Origin: Falsiroseomonas frigidaquae
GTDB taxonomy: Bacteria > Pseudomonadota > Alphaproteobacteria > Acetobacterales > Acetobacteraceae
NCBI RefSeq assembly: GCF_012163145.1
Contig: NZ_JAAVTX010000010.1
Coordinates: 48,360 to 112,359 of the forward strand
Direction: 5' to 3'
Length of the DNA stretch: 64,000 nt
Within the stretch, counting starts at the first letter, position 1, and the number at the start of each line of letters is the position of its first letter. The position numbers were made by a program, and so were the translations under genes. A model generated the notes under the pieces. It did no database searches. It saw only the letters and a program-made list of their open reading frames with translations, and was not told the DNA's origin. Shown one piece after another: positions 1-10,776 of the stretch.

Positions 1-1
1 C

Positions 2-580
2 TACCATCTGCCGGAGCTTCAAACACGGGGCCGCCGCCACTGGGACCGCCTGTTCGCCGAAGATGACCGCTTCCAAATCGGCGGGCTGGAGGTCGAGGTG
101 ATCTTCTCCTCGGGCCACACGGCGGCCTCCGTCACCTATCTCGTCAGGGACGCCGCCTTCATCCACGACACCCTGTTCATGCCAGACGCCGGCACGGCGC
201 GGGCCGATTTTCCCGGTGGTGACGCGCGGGCGCTGTACCGCAGCATCCAACGAATTCTCGCGCTGCCGCCGGAGACGCGCCTCTTCACTGGACACGACTA
301 CCGCCCAGGCGGGCGCGCGGCGCGCTGGGAGTCGACCGTGGCCGAGCAGCGGGCACACAATGTTCACCTCCGCGACGGCGTCGGCGAGGAGGAGTTCGTG
401 CGGCTGCGCGAGGAGCGCGACCGGACGCTGCCTCTGCCCGGGCTGATGCTCGCCGCGCTGCAGGTCAACCTCCGCGGCGGCCGCCTGCCGGAACCCGAGG
501 CGAACGGCACCTCCTACCTCAAGCTGCCGCTGAACCGCTTTGGCCCGACGACCGCGGAGCCGCGCCTTGATGCGGATTGA
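2..580 (+). CDS. MBL-fold metallo-hydrolase, persulfide-dioxygenase-like (5' end missing)
   Basis: The reading frame is open from base 2, so the N-terminus lies outside the window; about 192 residues remain. Visible motifs are SSGHTAASVTYL (family TPGHTPxS metal-ligand His), HDTLFMPDAGTARADFPGGD and the terminal metal ligand in LFTGHDY. These match the ETHE1/Blh group of glyoxalase-II-like hydrolases, which oxidise glutathione or protein persulfides in the cytoplasm. The internal ATG at 98 is not the natural start because conserved fold sequence continues upstream of it. The gene is followed by a decayed insertion sequence and is not clearly linked to the copper operon beyond. The exact substrate cannot be decided from this fragment. 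Confidence 0.8.
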   Translation, partial: YHLPELQTRGRRHWDRLFAEDDRFQIGGLEVEVIFSSGHTAASVTYLVRDAAFIHDTLFMPDAGTARADFPGGDARALYRSIQRILALPPETRLFTGHDYRPGGRAARWESTVAEQRAHNVHLRDGVGEEEFVRLREERDRTLPLPGLMLAALQVNLRGGRLPEPEANGTSYLKLPLNRFGPTTAEPRLDAD

Positions 581-633
581 ACGGGCGGGATTGGGCGCCG
601 GTATCCATGACAGTCTGCCCTGACGCCGCGGAC

Positions 634-988
634 GACACTGTCAAGTTGATGGCTGCTTGCGGGTGGCGTGCTGCTCCAGTAGCGGGCCGGGATGAACTCA
701 CCCGCCACCAAGTCGCTCTACGCGGGGACGAAGAGAGCGCCAGATGAAGCGTTTCAAATCGCCTCGACTGGCACAGCGCTTCCTCTCCGCTCACGACAAG
801 GTCAACAACCTCTTCAATCTCTGCCACGACCACGTCACCGCCTGAGAGTACCCGGGCCGCAAGGGCGCTTTGCGTTCAAGACGTGGGCCGACGTTTAGCG
901 GGTTTGCTACCGCAGCTTGAACATCATGCCCTTGTCGCAGTCCGCGCTACCATCAACTTCGGCCAAAGGCTGACAAGTTGACGGTGCC
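634..988 (+). mobile_element. Remnant of an IS6-family insertion sequence
   Basis: Imperfect terminal inverted repeats can be seen: 634-649 on the plus strand, and the reverse complement of 972-988 (about 12 of 16 positions agree, sharing the CAC-GTCAA-TTG pattern). They enclose the 3' end of an IS6-type transposase. At about 355 bp the element is much shorter than a usual IS6 member (about 0.8 kb), so the transposase N-terminus and DDE core are deleted. It separates the hydrolase fragment from the copper island and probably marks an old junction. Confidence 0.5.
726..898 (+). pseudogene. IS6-family transposase C-terminal fragment
   Basis: Frame 726 reads GRRERQMKRFKSPRLAQRFL and then SAHDKVNNLFNLCHDHV, the typical C-terminal segment of IS6-family transposases (RERxMKRFxSxxxAQRFLSxHxxVxNLF). 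A TGA follows at 843-845. The last family-like residues (RFAFKTWADV) lie in a second frame ending at 898, so the fragment carries both a stop and a frameshift. There is no upstream catalytic core. It is non-functional. Confidence 0.65.
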
Positions 989-1033
989 CCGTGAGGTTTT
1001 CATGGCCTGCAGCCCGCAACATCCCAACCGTCC

Positions 1034-1522
1034 TCAAGTCAATCCCGGGTGGCCAGCCCGTTCCCGGCGGCGGCGGTCGCCGCAAGCCGCGGTCGGTCGT
1101 CCGCCTCCCTCACCGCGGCGCTGCGGCGCGGCCGCCCCTTCGTCGGACGACGAGCAGTCGGGATAACCAGGTCGGCGGCCGCAGTCACACGCCTCAGCCA
1201 AGTTGTGCAGCGCGGCGGCCACGGCCCGGAGGGCCGCCGCCTTCGCCTCCAGTGCTGCCACGTGCTCGAGCGCCAACCTCTTCACCTCGCTGCCCGTGCG
1301 ATTTGGGTTGCGCCACAGCCCGAGAATTTCCCCGATCTTGTCCAACGGGAGGCCGAGGTCACGGGCATGGTGCACGAAGCGCAGCGTGCAAACGTCGGCC
1401 TTGTCGTAGATGCGATAACCTGCCTCGGTGCGGTCCGCCGTCGGGACGAGGCCGATGCTTTCGTAGTGGCGGATCATCTTGGCTGACACGCCAGATGCAG
1501 CAGAGGCCTCGCCAATGTTCAC
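1034..1522 (-). CDS. cueR: CueR-type MerR-family copper-responsive regulator
   Basis: 162 residues from a GTG start at 1522, chosen because AAAGGGGAG lies just upstream and the protein then begins VNIGEASAASGVSAKMIRHYE, the canonical MerR N-terminus. The winged helix-turn-helix covers residues 1-70 and a dimerisation helix about 75-115. The metal loop has the Cys pair of monovalent-metal sensors (ACDCGRRPGYPDC, about 117-129). CueR homologues bind Cu(I) and untwist promoters with 19-bp spacers. The gene lies 25 bp downstream of copA on the same strand, and a CueR-like promoter precedes copA, so autoregulation is likely. The C-terminal tail after the metal loop is longer than in E. coli CueR and rich in Gly/Arg. 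Confidence 0.88.
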   Translation of the reverse strand: MNIGEASAASGVSAKMIRHYESIGLVPTADRTEAGYRIYDKADVCTLRFVHHARDLGLPLDKIGEILGLWRNPNRTGSEVKRLALEHVAALEAKAAALRAVAAALHNLAEACDCGRRPGYPDCSSSDEGAAAPQRRGEGGGRPTAACGDRRRRERAGHPGLT

Positions 1523-1547
1523 GGCCCGCTCCCCTTTGCCTGTGCGG

Positions 1548-4127
<2,580 letters not shown>

Positions 4128-4159
4128 GAGCTTTCTCCGCGGTTTGGATCGTCGGACCT

Positions 4160-4190
4160 GAGGTGGTGATTCCCACCATGGTAAGGTCAA
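4160..4190 (-). promoter_or_regulatory. CueR-like promoter/operator of copA
   Basis: On the minus strand the sequence reads CTTGACCTTACCATGGTGGG then AATCACC. A good -35 (TTGACC, 4185-4190) is followed by an imperfect dyad of the ACCTTnCC...GGGAAnnT type seen at CueR-controlled promoters. The -10 at the long-spacer distance is weak. It lies 33-63 bp upstream of the copA ATG. The function is inferred from similarity and from the neighbouring cueR. Confidence 0.6.
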
Positions 4191-4340
4191 GGCGGCCGGC
4201 CTGCCGGCCCGGATTCGGGTGCCGGAGGTGGAAGCGTCGGGCGGCACCACGAGGTTTCGCGGTGCCGGTCCCTGACCTGCCTGCCGCTCTTCCAGCGCTG
4301 CGCTCACCCTGCCCTCTTCACCGCCGTTGCCCTGCTCGCC

Positions 4341-5006
4341 TCACCGCCGCGGCGTGGGGGCGACGACGGGTGCCACATCAGTACCCTCCGGCAGGTCAAG
4401 ATGCCGCCGGATGGCGCCGACCAGTTCCGGGCTGTCCCACTCGGCGGGGCCGATCTTCCGGGCAACCTCCCGCCCGTCTCGATCAATGAGCAGCGTCGTC
4501 GGAATACCAACCGCATTGAGCGCACGCGACGCCGCGCCAGTTGGATCCACATAGATGTTCAGGGAGCGGAGGCCGATTTCCTTGTAGAATGCCTCGACGG
4601 CTGGTGGGCCGCCGCGATCGATGGATAGCGCCACCACCTCGAATCCATCACCGCCGAGCGCGGCCTGTAGCCGGTCCAGCGCGGGCATTTCCACCCGGCA
4701 CGGGACGCACCAGGTCGCCCAGATGTTCAGCACGACTGCGCGGCCGCGGAAGTCCTCAAGGGTCAAAGTTCGTCCCTCGGCGGTGACGAAACGCAGGTCC
4801 GGCACCGGTCGCGGCGAGTCGAGCGGCACGAGCGTGAGGCGGTTCGCCAGGGTACCGGAGGTTGGGACCGCGGACTGTTCCGGCAGTCGCGTCGTCGTAG
4901 GGATCATGACGAAGGCCAGTACCAGCACGGCCGTGACGGTCCCCGCCACAGCTATCCCAAGCGCGAGCCGGCGCGCGCTGGTGCTGCCGCTGCGTGTGTG
5001 GATCAC
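4341..5006 (-). CDS. TlpA/ResA-like membrane-anchored thioredoxin
   Basis: 221 residues. An N-terminal membrane anchor (about 14-36, [20 protein letters not shown]) is followed by a thioredoxin-like domain with the redox motif WATWCVPC (about residues 92-99) and the cis-Pro region GIPTTLLID (about 165-173). TlpA/ResA proteins reduce periplasmic disulfides, for example on cytochrome c apoproteins or on CuA-site assembly factors. The start overlaps the stop of the preceding CcmG-like gene (ATGA at 5003-5006). Both sit behind ccdA, whose product passes electrons to such proteins, so a shared periplasmic reduction pathway tied to copper handling is plausible. Confidence 0.82.
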   Translation of the reverse strand: MIHTRSGSTSARRLALGIAVAGTVTAVLVLAFVMIPTTTRLPEQSAVPTSGTLANRLTLVPLDSPRPVPDLRFVTAEGRTLTLEDFRGRAVVLNIWATWCVPCRVEMPALDRLQAALGGDGFEVVALSIDRGGPPAVEAFYKEIGLRSLNIYVDPTGAASRALNAVGIPTTLLIDRDGREVARKIGPAEWDSPELVGAIRRHLDLPEGTDVAPVVAPTPRR

Positions 5007-5659
5007 GACTCCATGCCCTCTCGACGGAGGCGCTCGACCAAGGACAGAATCGTGTCCTCCAACACCTGTGGCGTCACCGCACCGATGTGCTTGAAGGCGA
5101 TCAGGCTATCGGCGCCAACGACGTAGGTTTCGGGCACGCCGTACACGCCCCAATCAAGTGCAACCCGACCGTTCCGGTCCGCGCCCGTGCGGGTGTACGG
5201 GTCGCCCATCGCGTCCAGCCAGCCAGCCGCGTCGTCGGGCGCATTCTTGTAATTCGGCCCATGCACTGGCACGACGCCCCGCCGCGCGAGCCCCATCAAG
5301 TGCGGATGCTCCTCGCGGCAAGCGACACACCAGGAGCCGAAGACGTTGACCAGTGACACTTTTCCGCGCAGATCGGTGTCCGACAAGCCAAGGCGCCGTC
5401 CCTGGACAGGCGGCAGGTCAAATCTGGGTACAGTCTTGCCGATGAGGGGCGAGGGAACCAACCTCACATCGCGTCCAAGACTTACTGCGAAGCTTGCGGC
5501 GAGCCCGCCAAACACCGCAAGGGGCGCGAACAGGATGGCGCGCCGATGCCAGTAGCCCGGCCGTCGCCCAGCATCGGCGGGCGCACGGTGCGTGGCGCCG
5601 ACCGGCGCATCGTTCGGCATGATGCCAATGTCAGAGCTCGTATTGCGGGAGGCTGTCAT
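5003..5659 (-). CDS. CcmG/DsbE-family thiol:disulfide interchange protein
   Basis: 218 residues with a cytoplasmic N-terminal stretch rich in Arg, one transmembrane anchor (about 40-62) and a thioredoxin-like domain. Motifs are [10 protein letters not shown] (DsbE-type start of the fold), [14 protein letters not shown] (CxxC, about 112-115) and [13 protein letters not shown] (cis-Pro loop). CcmG/DsbE proteins reduce apocytochrome c cysteines before haem attachment. The gene lies between ccdA and a TlpA-like gene in one minus-strand run with overlaps. No other cytochrome maturation (ccm) genes are present, so the partner may instead be a copper protein of this island. Confidence 0.85.
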   Translation of the reverse strand: MTASRNTSSDIGIMPNDAPVGATHRAPADAGRRPGYWHRRAILFAPLAVFGGLAASFAVSLGRDVRLVPSPLIGKTVPRFDLPPVQGRRLGLSDTDLRGKVSLVNVFGSWCVACREEHPHLMGLARRGVVPVHGPNYKNAPDDAAGWLDAMGDPYTRTGADRNGRVALDWGVYGVPETYVVGADSLIAFKHIGAVTPQVLEDTILSLVERLRREGMES

Positions 5660-5683
5660 GCTGGAGTGCTCCTCTCCTGCCGT

Positions 5684-6418
5684 TCAACCAATCAATGCCA
5701 GGGCGGGGAAGGTGCGCAGCATCCAGGCCCCGAACCGGGTCAAGTCGCCAGTGATCATCGCCATGCCCATCGCCACCATCCCCGCGCCAGCTATCCGTTG
5801 CAGCCAGAGGCCAAAGCGTGCGGTGCGCCTGACGCGGGCGAGCAGCGCGGGCAGGTATAGCGCGGCGAGCAGGAAGGGCACGCCGAGCCCGGCGGCGTAG
5901 GCCGCGAGCAGGGCCACGCCGTCCGCCGCGCCGCGGGCCGCCGCCGCGGCCGCAAGCACCGCCGCCAGCACCGGACCGATGCAGGGCGTCCAGCCAAAGC
6001 CGAAGGCGACCCCCACCAGCACCGCCTGGGCGGGCGTACCGCCTTCGAGCGCAGGGCGGAAGCGGAGGTCGCGCAGCAGCGGCACGGGAAGGCGCAGAAG
6101 GCCCATTTGCATCAGGCCAAGGATTGCCACCAGGATTCCGCCGACGACCGCGGCCTCGGTACTCCAACGTCGCAGCAGGCCGGAGAGGCCGGTGGCACCG
6201 GCGCCAAGCGCCACGAAGACCGCCCCGAAGCCGAGCACGAAGAACAGGCCGAGGCGGAAGGTCCGGCCGCGCCGCGCCTGCGCTCCGGCGAGGTCGGTGC
6301 CAGCGACCCAAGCCAGGTAGCCCGGTACCAACGGCAGCACGCACGGCGAAAGGAAGGAGACGAGCCCCGCCCCAAAGGCCAGCGTCAGGCCAAGCGGGGA
6401 GAGGTCGATGTTCAGCAT
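5684..6418 (-). CDS. ccdA: CcdA-type thiol-disulfide electron carrier (copy 1)
   Basis: 244 residues, nearly all membrane. The N-terminus has LVSFLSPCVLPLVPGYLAWV and the second redox Cys is in FGFGWTPCIGPVLAAV. These two Cys in paired helices are the signature of CcdA / the DsbD membrane core, which moves reducing equivalents from cytoplasmic thioredoxin to periplasmic acceptors. The gene is followed within 25 bp by CcmG-like and TlpA-like genes, its likely acceptors. A second, diverged copy is at 19839-20561. Confidence 0.93.
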   Translation of the reverse strand: MLNIDLSPLGLTLAFGAGLVSFLSPCVLPLVPGYLAWVAGTDLAGAQARRGRTFRLGLFFVLGFGAVFVALGAGATGLSGLLRRWSTEAAVVGGILVAILGLMQMGLLRLPVPLLRDLRFRPALEGGTPAQAVLVGVAFGFGWTPCIGPVLAAVLAAAAAARGAADGVALLAAYAAGLGVPFLLAALYLPALLARVRRTARFGLWLQRIAGAGMVAMGMAMITGDLTRFGAWMLRTFPALALIG

Positions 6419-6549
6419 GCGCAGCGCCGGCCTTCAGTGATCGCGGGTGCGTGACTCCGCCGACGGCCTCCATTGCGGCCGTCGCCTTGAAGGGCGTGCG
6501 CCGCGGCTTCACCTGGGCCGTAGACAGCGACACCAGACGCGAGGTACCG

Positions 6550-6849
6550 ATGAGCACCAGCACAAGCGATGACACCCGGACCCGCCGGACTTTCCTTTCG
6601 GTCGAGGGCATGACCTGCGGCAGCTGCGTGCGCACCGTCGAGCGCGCGCTCGCCGGCGCCCCCGGCGTCGAGCGGGCCGTCGTGGATCTCGCGCGCAGCT
6701 ACGCCGTGATTGAGGGCTCCGCGCACCCCGAGGAACTCGCCGCGGCCGTCGAGGCCGCCGGCTACACCGCCCGGATCCTGCCGGAGGGCGAGGCCGAATG
6801 GCCCGACCTGCCGGCGAACGAGCGCCGCCGCGGCGGCTGCTGCGGTTGA
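6550..6849 (+). CDS. Small heavy-metal-associated (HMA) domain protein
   Basis: 99 residues from ATG 6550 (GAGGTACCG upstream), divergent from ccdA. An HMA fold starts at about residue 15 with SVEGMTCGSCVRTVERALAG (Cys 22 and 25) and ends around GYTARILPEG. The C-terminus is RRRGGCCG, giving a further possible thiol pair. CopZ-type chaperones are about 70 residues; the extra 20-residue tail is unusual. Likely role: cytoplasmic Cu(I) delivery to the CopA pump or to a membrane reductase. A mercury-type chaperone is less likely because no mer genes are present. Confidence 0.8.
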   Translation: MSTSTSDDTRTRRTFLSVEGMTCGSCVRTVERALAGAPGVERAVVDLARSYAVIEGSAHPEELAAAVEAAGYTARILPEGEAEWPDLPANERRRGGCCG

Positions 6850-6926
6850 ATTGCTTCCGGCGGCGCCCTGGGCGATCGGGTGCGCCGCTGTGGCCAATGC
6901 GCATCGCCGCGGCCATCCGGTGGCGG

Positions 6927-7658
6927 TCATAGCAGGCTCCGCAGCCGCTCCCAGAGGCCCTGCGGCGGAACCGGCCGAGGCAATGGTGGGGCTTGGGCGT
7001 CGCCGTCCTCGTCGTGGGTCAGCGCGTTCAGGTACAGGACGAGGTTCGTCGGGTTGAAGTCGAGCCCGTGGAATTTCGCCCTGAGCCGGCCCTCGCGGTC
7101 GATCACCTGCGTGACGACGGCGTGCATCTGCTGGCCGCCCCCCGTCGGCACGAAGACGAGGCCGAAGGCCTGGGCCAGCCTGACGGTTTCCTGCGGTCGT
7201 TCCGGCCCGCTCGTCAGGAAGGTCCAGTTGGCGGGTTTGAGGCCGTGCGTCTCGCCGAAGCCTCGCATCACCTCAGGCGTGTCGTGCTCCGGGTCGGTGG
7301 TGATGGTGACGAAGCGCACCTGCTCGCGCATGGGGGTGAGGTTCACCATCTCTTGGATGCGCGCGATCAGGTCCGCGTGCAGCGGGCAGGCGTCCGGGCA
7401 GCTTGCGTAGATGAAGTGGAGCACCACCACCTTGCCGCGCAGGTCGGCGAGGCCGACCGGCCGCCCTTCGGCGTCCTGCAGCGCGAAGTCCGGCGCGGGG
7501 CGCGCCTCGAAGGGCTGGAAGAACTGCTCGCGGTCGTGCAGCCGGCCTTCGACCTCCTTCATCGAGTGGGCCCCGGCCGGCCGCGGCGGCAGGGCCAGGA
7601 CGGCGGCGGCCGGAAGCGCCGCGCCCAAGGCGAGGAGGACCGCGCGCCGCCGCCTCAC
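6927..7658 (-). CDS. SCO1/SenC-family copper protein with hydrophobic export signal (copy 1)
   Basis: 243 residues. An Arg-rich N-terminus with a hydrophobic segment (RRRRAVLLALGAALPAAAVL) suggests Sec export. The thioredoxin-like SCO domain carries FIYASCPDACPLH (family CxxxC; Cys about 87 and 91) and the distal copper ligand His in QQMHAVVTQVID. SCO proteins deliver copper to CuA of cytochrome oxidase or reduce its cysteines. The gene overlaps the preceding membrane protein (ATGA at 7655-7658) and ends the minus-strand multicopper oxidase operon. A second SCO protein with the standard CPDVC motif is at 23324-23944. Confidence 0.86.
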   Translation of the reverse strand: MRRRRAVLLALGAALPAAAVLALPPRPAGAHSMKEVEGRLHDREQFFQPFEARPAPDFALQDAEGRPVGLADLRGKVVVLHFIYASCPDACPLHADLIARIQEMVNLTPMREQVRFVTITTDPEHDTPEVMRGFGETHGLKPANWTFLTSGPERPQETVRLAQAFGLVFVPTGGGQQMHAVVTQVIDREGRLRAKFHGLDFNPTNLVLYLNALTHDEDGDAQAPPLPRPVPPQGLWERLRSLL

Positions 7659-7993
7659 GCCACGCCCCGTTCCCGGCGGTGGATAGGCGCCGCCGCGGTA
7701 GCCGCCGCGTCCGCGGTCGCGTTGGCGGTCCCGCCGCCCGCCCCCTTACGCATCATGCAGAGGCCGAGGCCGCACATCACGAGGCAGGGCAGCACGCTCA
7801 GCAGAAGCGGGGCAAGGCCGGCAGCTACCAGCCAGCCCCAGCCGCCGAATGCCGCCGCGCCGCCCAGGGCCACGACCGCCACGGCGGCGAGCAGGATCTT
7901 GCGGTTGGCGAACCACCGCCTGGAGGACGAAGCGGCGCCGCAGCAGCCCGCGGACGAGGAAGGGGAAGGAGTGTTGGTCGCTGTTGTCTGCAT
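7655..7993 (-). CDS. Small Cys-containing membrane protein of the copper operon
   Basis: 112 residues and no family I can name. The N-terminus is Ser/Thr-rich with a CC pair (SAGCCGAASS). Two hydrophobic segments follow (about 32-50 and 53-76), the second containing PCLVMCGLGLCMM with three Cys and two Met, which are plausible Cu(I) ligands. The start overlaps no gene, but its stop overlaps the SCO start by ATGA, showing translational coupling. The AGGAGAT stretch before the ATG gives a good ribosome site. Its place between a cytochrome c and SCO suggests a membrane metal-handling role; this is inference. Confidence 0.7.
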   Translation of the reverse strand: MQTTATNTPSPSSSAGCCGAASSSRRWFANRKILLAAVAVVALGGAAAFGGWGWLVAAGLAPLLLSVLPCLVMCGLGLCMMRKGAGGGTANATADAAATAAAPIHRRERGVA

Positions 7994-8036
7994 GGTCGAT
8001 CTCCTTGGTAGGGGCAGGGGTGGACGTCGGGTGGTG

Positions 8037-8504
8037 TCAGGAGCGACCGGCAGCCGTGCCGAGGCGCTCCTCGCGCCGGCGACGTATGTCGGGCGGCCAG
8101 GTGCTCTTGATGAAGGCGATGACGGCTGCGATCTCGGCCTCCGTCAGCACGCCCTCGAAGGCGGGCATGTCGCTCTCGTAGCCGGGCAGGATCCCGGTCA
8201 GGCTCTTCCGCGTAAGCTCCATCAGCTGCGCGTCCGGGTGGTGCCAGGTGTGCCCGGTGGCGTCGTGGGGCGGGGCGGGCAGGCGCCCGTTGGGCCGGCG
8301 CGCCTGCCAGTTCGGCTGCCCCTCGAGGTTCGCGCCGTGGCAGGACGCGCAGCTCTCGGCGTAAACGCGCCGGCCAAGCGCTACCTGTGCAGGGTCGCCC
8401 GCGTCGGCAATGGCCGGTGCCGACGGTCCAAGCCAGCCGAACCCGAGCGCCGCCGCTCCGAGAGCGCCGGCGGCGCCGAACGCGAGCGCGCGGCCCTTGG
8501 TCAT
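8037..8504 (-). CDS. Periplasmic c-type cytochrome
   Basis: 155 residues from ATG 8504, which overlaps the stop of the 47-codon gene upstream (ATGA). A hydrophobic N-terminal segment (about 5-30) is a signal or anchor. One haem site is present, YAESCASCHGANLEG (Cys 52, Cys 55, His 56), and the likely axial Met is in SDMPAFEGVL (about residue 113). The pattern fits class I cytochromes c of the copper-resistance type, which pass electrons in the periplasm. In this operon it could serve the multicopper oxidase or the terminal oxidase supplied by SCO. Confidence 0.88.
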   Translation of the reverse strand: MTKGRALAFGAAGALGAAALGFGWLGPSAPAIADAGDPAQVALGRRVYAESCASCHGANLEGQPNWQARRPNGRLPAPPHDATGHTWHHPDAQLMELTRKSLTGILPGYESDMPAFEGVLTEAEIAAVIAFIKSTWPPDIRRRREERLGTAAGRS

Positions 8505-8644
8505 CCACCCCGCCGCCCGAACACATACTTGGCCAGAGCGGCGACCGCGAGGACGAGCAGGGCGAGGAGCAGGAGCCCAACCAGCCCCATGCCCCACATC
8601 ATCGCCGTTCCCATCGTTCCGCTGCCCATCATGCCGCACATCAT
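8501..8644 (-). CDS. 47-residue Met-rich membrane mini-protein
   Basis: The sequence is MMCGMMGSGTMGTAMMWGMG followed by one transmembrane helix (about 20-40) and a short basic tail. Nine Met and one Cys lie in the first 20 residues. GGGAGACATCG stands before ATG 8644, and its TGA overlaps the next ATG (8501-8504), so it is translated within the operon. Met clusters bind Cu(I) in CopC-, CusF- and SilE-like proteins, so periplasmic copper binding at the membrane is plausible. I know no named family for it. Confidence 0.72.
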   Translation of the reverse strand: MMCGMMGSGTMGTAMMWGMGLVGLLLLALLVLAVAALAKYVFGRRGG

Positions 8645-8689
8645 CGATGTCTCCCGCTGTGGAACGGCCGCGCCCGGCCCTCGGCAGCC

Positions 8690-9175
8690 CTACTCGACCG
8701 CATAGACCGCGGGCTCCGCCGCCGAATCCCGTTGGATCGTGTAGATCGTGAAGGGCGCGGCCTTCGGGCCGCCCATGCCCGGGGAGCCCATCGGCATGCC
8801 GGGTAGCGAGATGCCGCGGATGTCCGGGCGCTCGGCGAGCAGGCGGTTCACGGGGCCGATGGGCACATGGCCCACGACGGTGTACCCATCCACCATCGTG
8901 ATGTGGCAGCCTTCGAGCGCCGGCGGTACCTGCTGCTGTCGGCTGATCAGCGCGAGGTCGTGGCTGGGCACGACCCGTACCACGTAGCCGTTCTCGCGCA
9001 GGTAGGCTGCGTAGCCCTCGCAGCAGTCGCACTGCGGGTTCTTGTAAAGCGTGGCCTCGCGCGACGCGGCCGGGGGCTGAGCGGCGGCAGCGCGGACGGG
9101 CCGGGTCAGCGGGACGACGGCGGCGGTGGCGGCCAGGACGGCGCGGAAGGTGGCGCGGCGGGTGGTGGGCATCAT
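8690..9175 (-). CDS. DUF411-family periplasmic metal-binding protein (copy 1)
   Basis: 161 residues. The N-terminus resembles an export signal (TTRRATFRAVLAATAAVVPL). The mature domain has YKNPQCDCCEGY (CxCC), then EGCHITMVDGYTVVGHVP and a Met-rich GMPMGSPGMG segment, the conserved features of DUF411 proteins that recur beside copper-resistance genes. The role is probably metal binding in the periplasm; the reaction is unknown. It lies 28 bp downstream of the multicopper oxidase gene on the same strand. A paralogue is at 13967-14431. Confidence 0.87.
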   Translation of the reverse strand: MMPTTRRATFRAVLAATAAVVPLTRPVRAAAAQPPAASREATLYKNPQCDCCEGYAAYLRENGYVVRVVPSHDLALISRQQQVPPALEGCHITMVDGYTVVGHVPIGPVNRLLAERPDIRGISLPGMPMGSPGMGGPKAAPFTIYTIQRDSAAEPAVYAVE

Positions 9176-9202
9176 TCGCTGGTTCTCCTCTCTGGGTTTC
9201 GG

Positions 9203-10675
9203 TCAGGCCACACGGACCAGGCCCATCATCCCCGCGGCTTGGTGCTCGAGGACGTGGCAGTGGAACATCCAGTCGCCGGGATTATCGGCGACGAAGGCGA
9301 TCTCTGCGCTTTCGCGCCGCGGGATCAGGACGGTGTCCTGCCACTCGCGGTGGCGGGTCGGGACGCCGTTGCGGGCGATCACCCGGAAAGAGTGCCCGTG
9401 CAGGTGCATCGGGTGCGGCCAGGCCGTCTCGTTGCGGATCGCCAGCACGTAGGAGGCGTCGCGGCGCAGCACCGCCAGCGGCTCGTGCACATGGACACCG
9501 GGCGCCGCCGCAGTCCCGTTGACCGTCCAGGTCAGGCCCCGGCGCATCATCTCGCGCACGTCCAGCCAGTGCCCGTCCACGAGCGCGCCCTCGAGGGGAT
9601 TCATCATCCCGCCGCCGAGCACCACCGCATGTCGCTCGGCCCGCGCGAGGTCCGGCTCGGGGACCGGGTTGGCGGGCAGGCCGGGGATCGGCGCCGTGGG
9701 CGGACGATGGCGCAGCGGCTCCGCACCGTAGGCGATTTCGAGCAGCCTGTACTCAAGCTTGGCGTAGTAGGTGTCGAGCACGCGGGCACGCGCGCCCGGC
9801 TGGCCGGTCATGTCGAGCACCAGGTCCACGCGCATCCCTGGCCCGACCACGACGCGCCCGTCCTCGGGCACGTGCGGCGCGACCGGCTGGCCGTCGAGAG
9901 CAACGACCACAGGCTCGTGCCCTTCAAAGACCAGGCCGAAGATGCGCGCATTGGCGGCGTTGATCAGCCGCAGCCGCAGTCGCTCGCCGGACCGCACCGC
10001 GAAGCCCCCATGCGGGACGCGGCCGTTCACCGTGACGGTGTTGCCGATGCGGCCGGTCATCCCGGCCTCCATGGCGTTGCCGAAGCCGCCCGCAATCTGT
10101 GCGTCCTCCAGCAGACGCCAGTCGTCGAGCACCCAGGTGGCGTCGCGGTCGATCGTGGGTGGCGGCTCGGGCTCTTCGACGACAAGCGGGCCGTAGAGGC
10201 CCCGCGCCACCTGCTCGAAGCTCCGGACGTGGGGATGGTACCAGTAGGTACCGGCGTCCGTGGCATCGAACTCGTAGGCGAAGCTCTCTCCCGGTGCGAT
10301 CGGGGGCTGGGTCAGGTGCGGCACGCCGTCCATCGCGTTCGGCACCCGGAGCCCGTGCCAGTGGATCGTAGTCTCTTCCGACAGACGGTTCTCCAGCACC
10401 ACACGCAGCCGCTCGCCCTGGCGGACCCGGATTTCAGGGCCCGGGACCCGGCCGTCGTAACCCCAGACTGCGGTTTCGGGCCCGAAGTGAGGCGGGCCAG
10501 CAAGGGCCGCGCGCCCGGGGCGCGCGATGAGCCGGATGGTGCTGCCGCCTGAGACGGCGCTATCAGCGGCCCGGGCGACGGCGGGCACCGGGCGGAGGCC
10601 AGTCGCCGAGAAAGCGGCCGCGCCACCTAGCATGAGGAACCTGCGGCCGAGTATCGGCAGGCGGGAAATAGGCAT
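9203..10675 (-). CDS. Tat-exported multicopper oxidase (CueO/CopA type)
   Basis: 490 residues from ATG 10675 (GGAAGGAC upstream); a longer frame to 10927 lacks family sequence. The N-terminus contains GRRFLMLGGAAAFSATG, a twin-arginine signal. All copper sites are visible: TIHWHGLR, TYWYHPH, then near the C-terminus PHPMHLHGHSF and MFHCHVLEHQAAGMM, which supply the trinuclear centre and the type 1 copper. These enzymes oxidise Cu(I) or phenols with O2 in the periplasm. Unlike E. coli CueO there is no long Met-rich insert. It is the second gene of a minus-strand operon that continues to the SCO gene at 6927. Confidence 0.93.
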   Translation of the reverse strand: MPISRLPILGRRFLMLGGAAAFSATGLRPVPAVARAADSAVSGGSTIRLIARPGRAALAGPPHFGPETAVWGYDGRVPGPEIRVRQGERLRVVLENRLSEETTIHWHGLRVPNAMDGVPHLTQPPIAPGESFAYEFDATDAGTYWYHPHVRSFEQVARGLYGPLVVEEPEPPPTIDRDATWVLDDWRLLEDAQIAGGFGNAMEAGMTGRIGNTVTVNGRVPHGGFAVRSGERLRLRLINAANARIFGLVFEGHEPVVVALDGQPVAPHVPEDGRVVVGPGMRVDLVLDMTGQPGARARVLDTYYAKLEYRLLEIAYGAEPLRHRPPTAPIPGLPANPVPEPDLARAERHAVVLGGGMMNPLEGALVDGHWLDVREMMRRGLTWTVNGTAAAPGVHVHEPLAVLRRDASYVLAIRNETAWPHPMHLHGHSFRVIARNGVPTRHREWQDTVLIPRRESAEIAFVADNPGDWMFHCHVLEHQAAGMMGLVRVA

Positions 10676-10776
10676 GGTGATATGACGTCCTTCCGCGAGT
10701 GCGGATAGCCAGCCGCACGCACGAGCGGGCGGACAGGCGGCAGTGGAGGTCCGGCGCCGACACGCGGCGCGGTTCC

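Noticed and set aside
6993-8705. Plus-strand frame of 570 codons across SCO and cytochrome genes
   Set aside because: It runs antisense through four recognised, coupled genes and has no family features.
8867-10552. Plus-strand frame of 561 codons across the multicopper oxidase
   Set aside because: The opposite strand has all copper-binding motifs and a Tat signal; the plus frame is its shadow.
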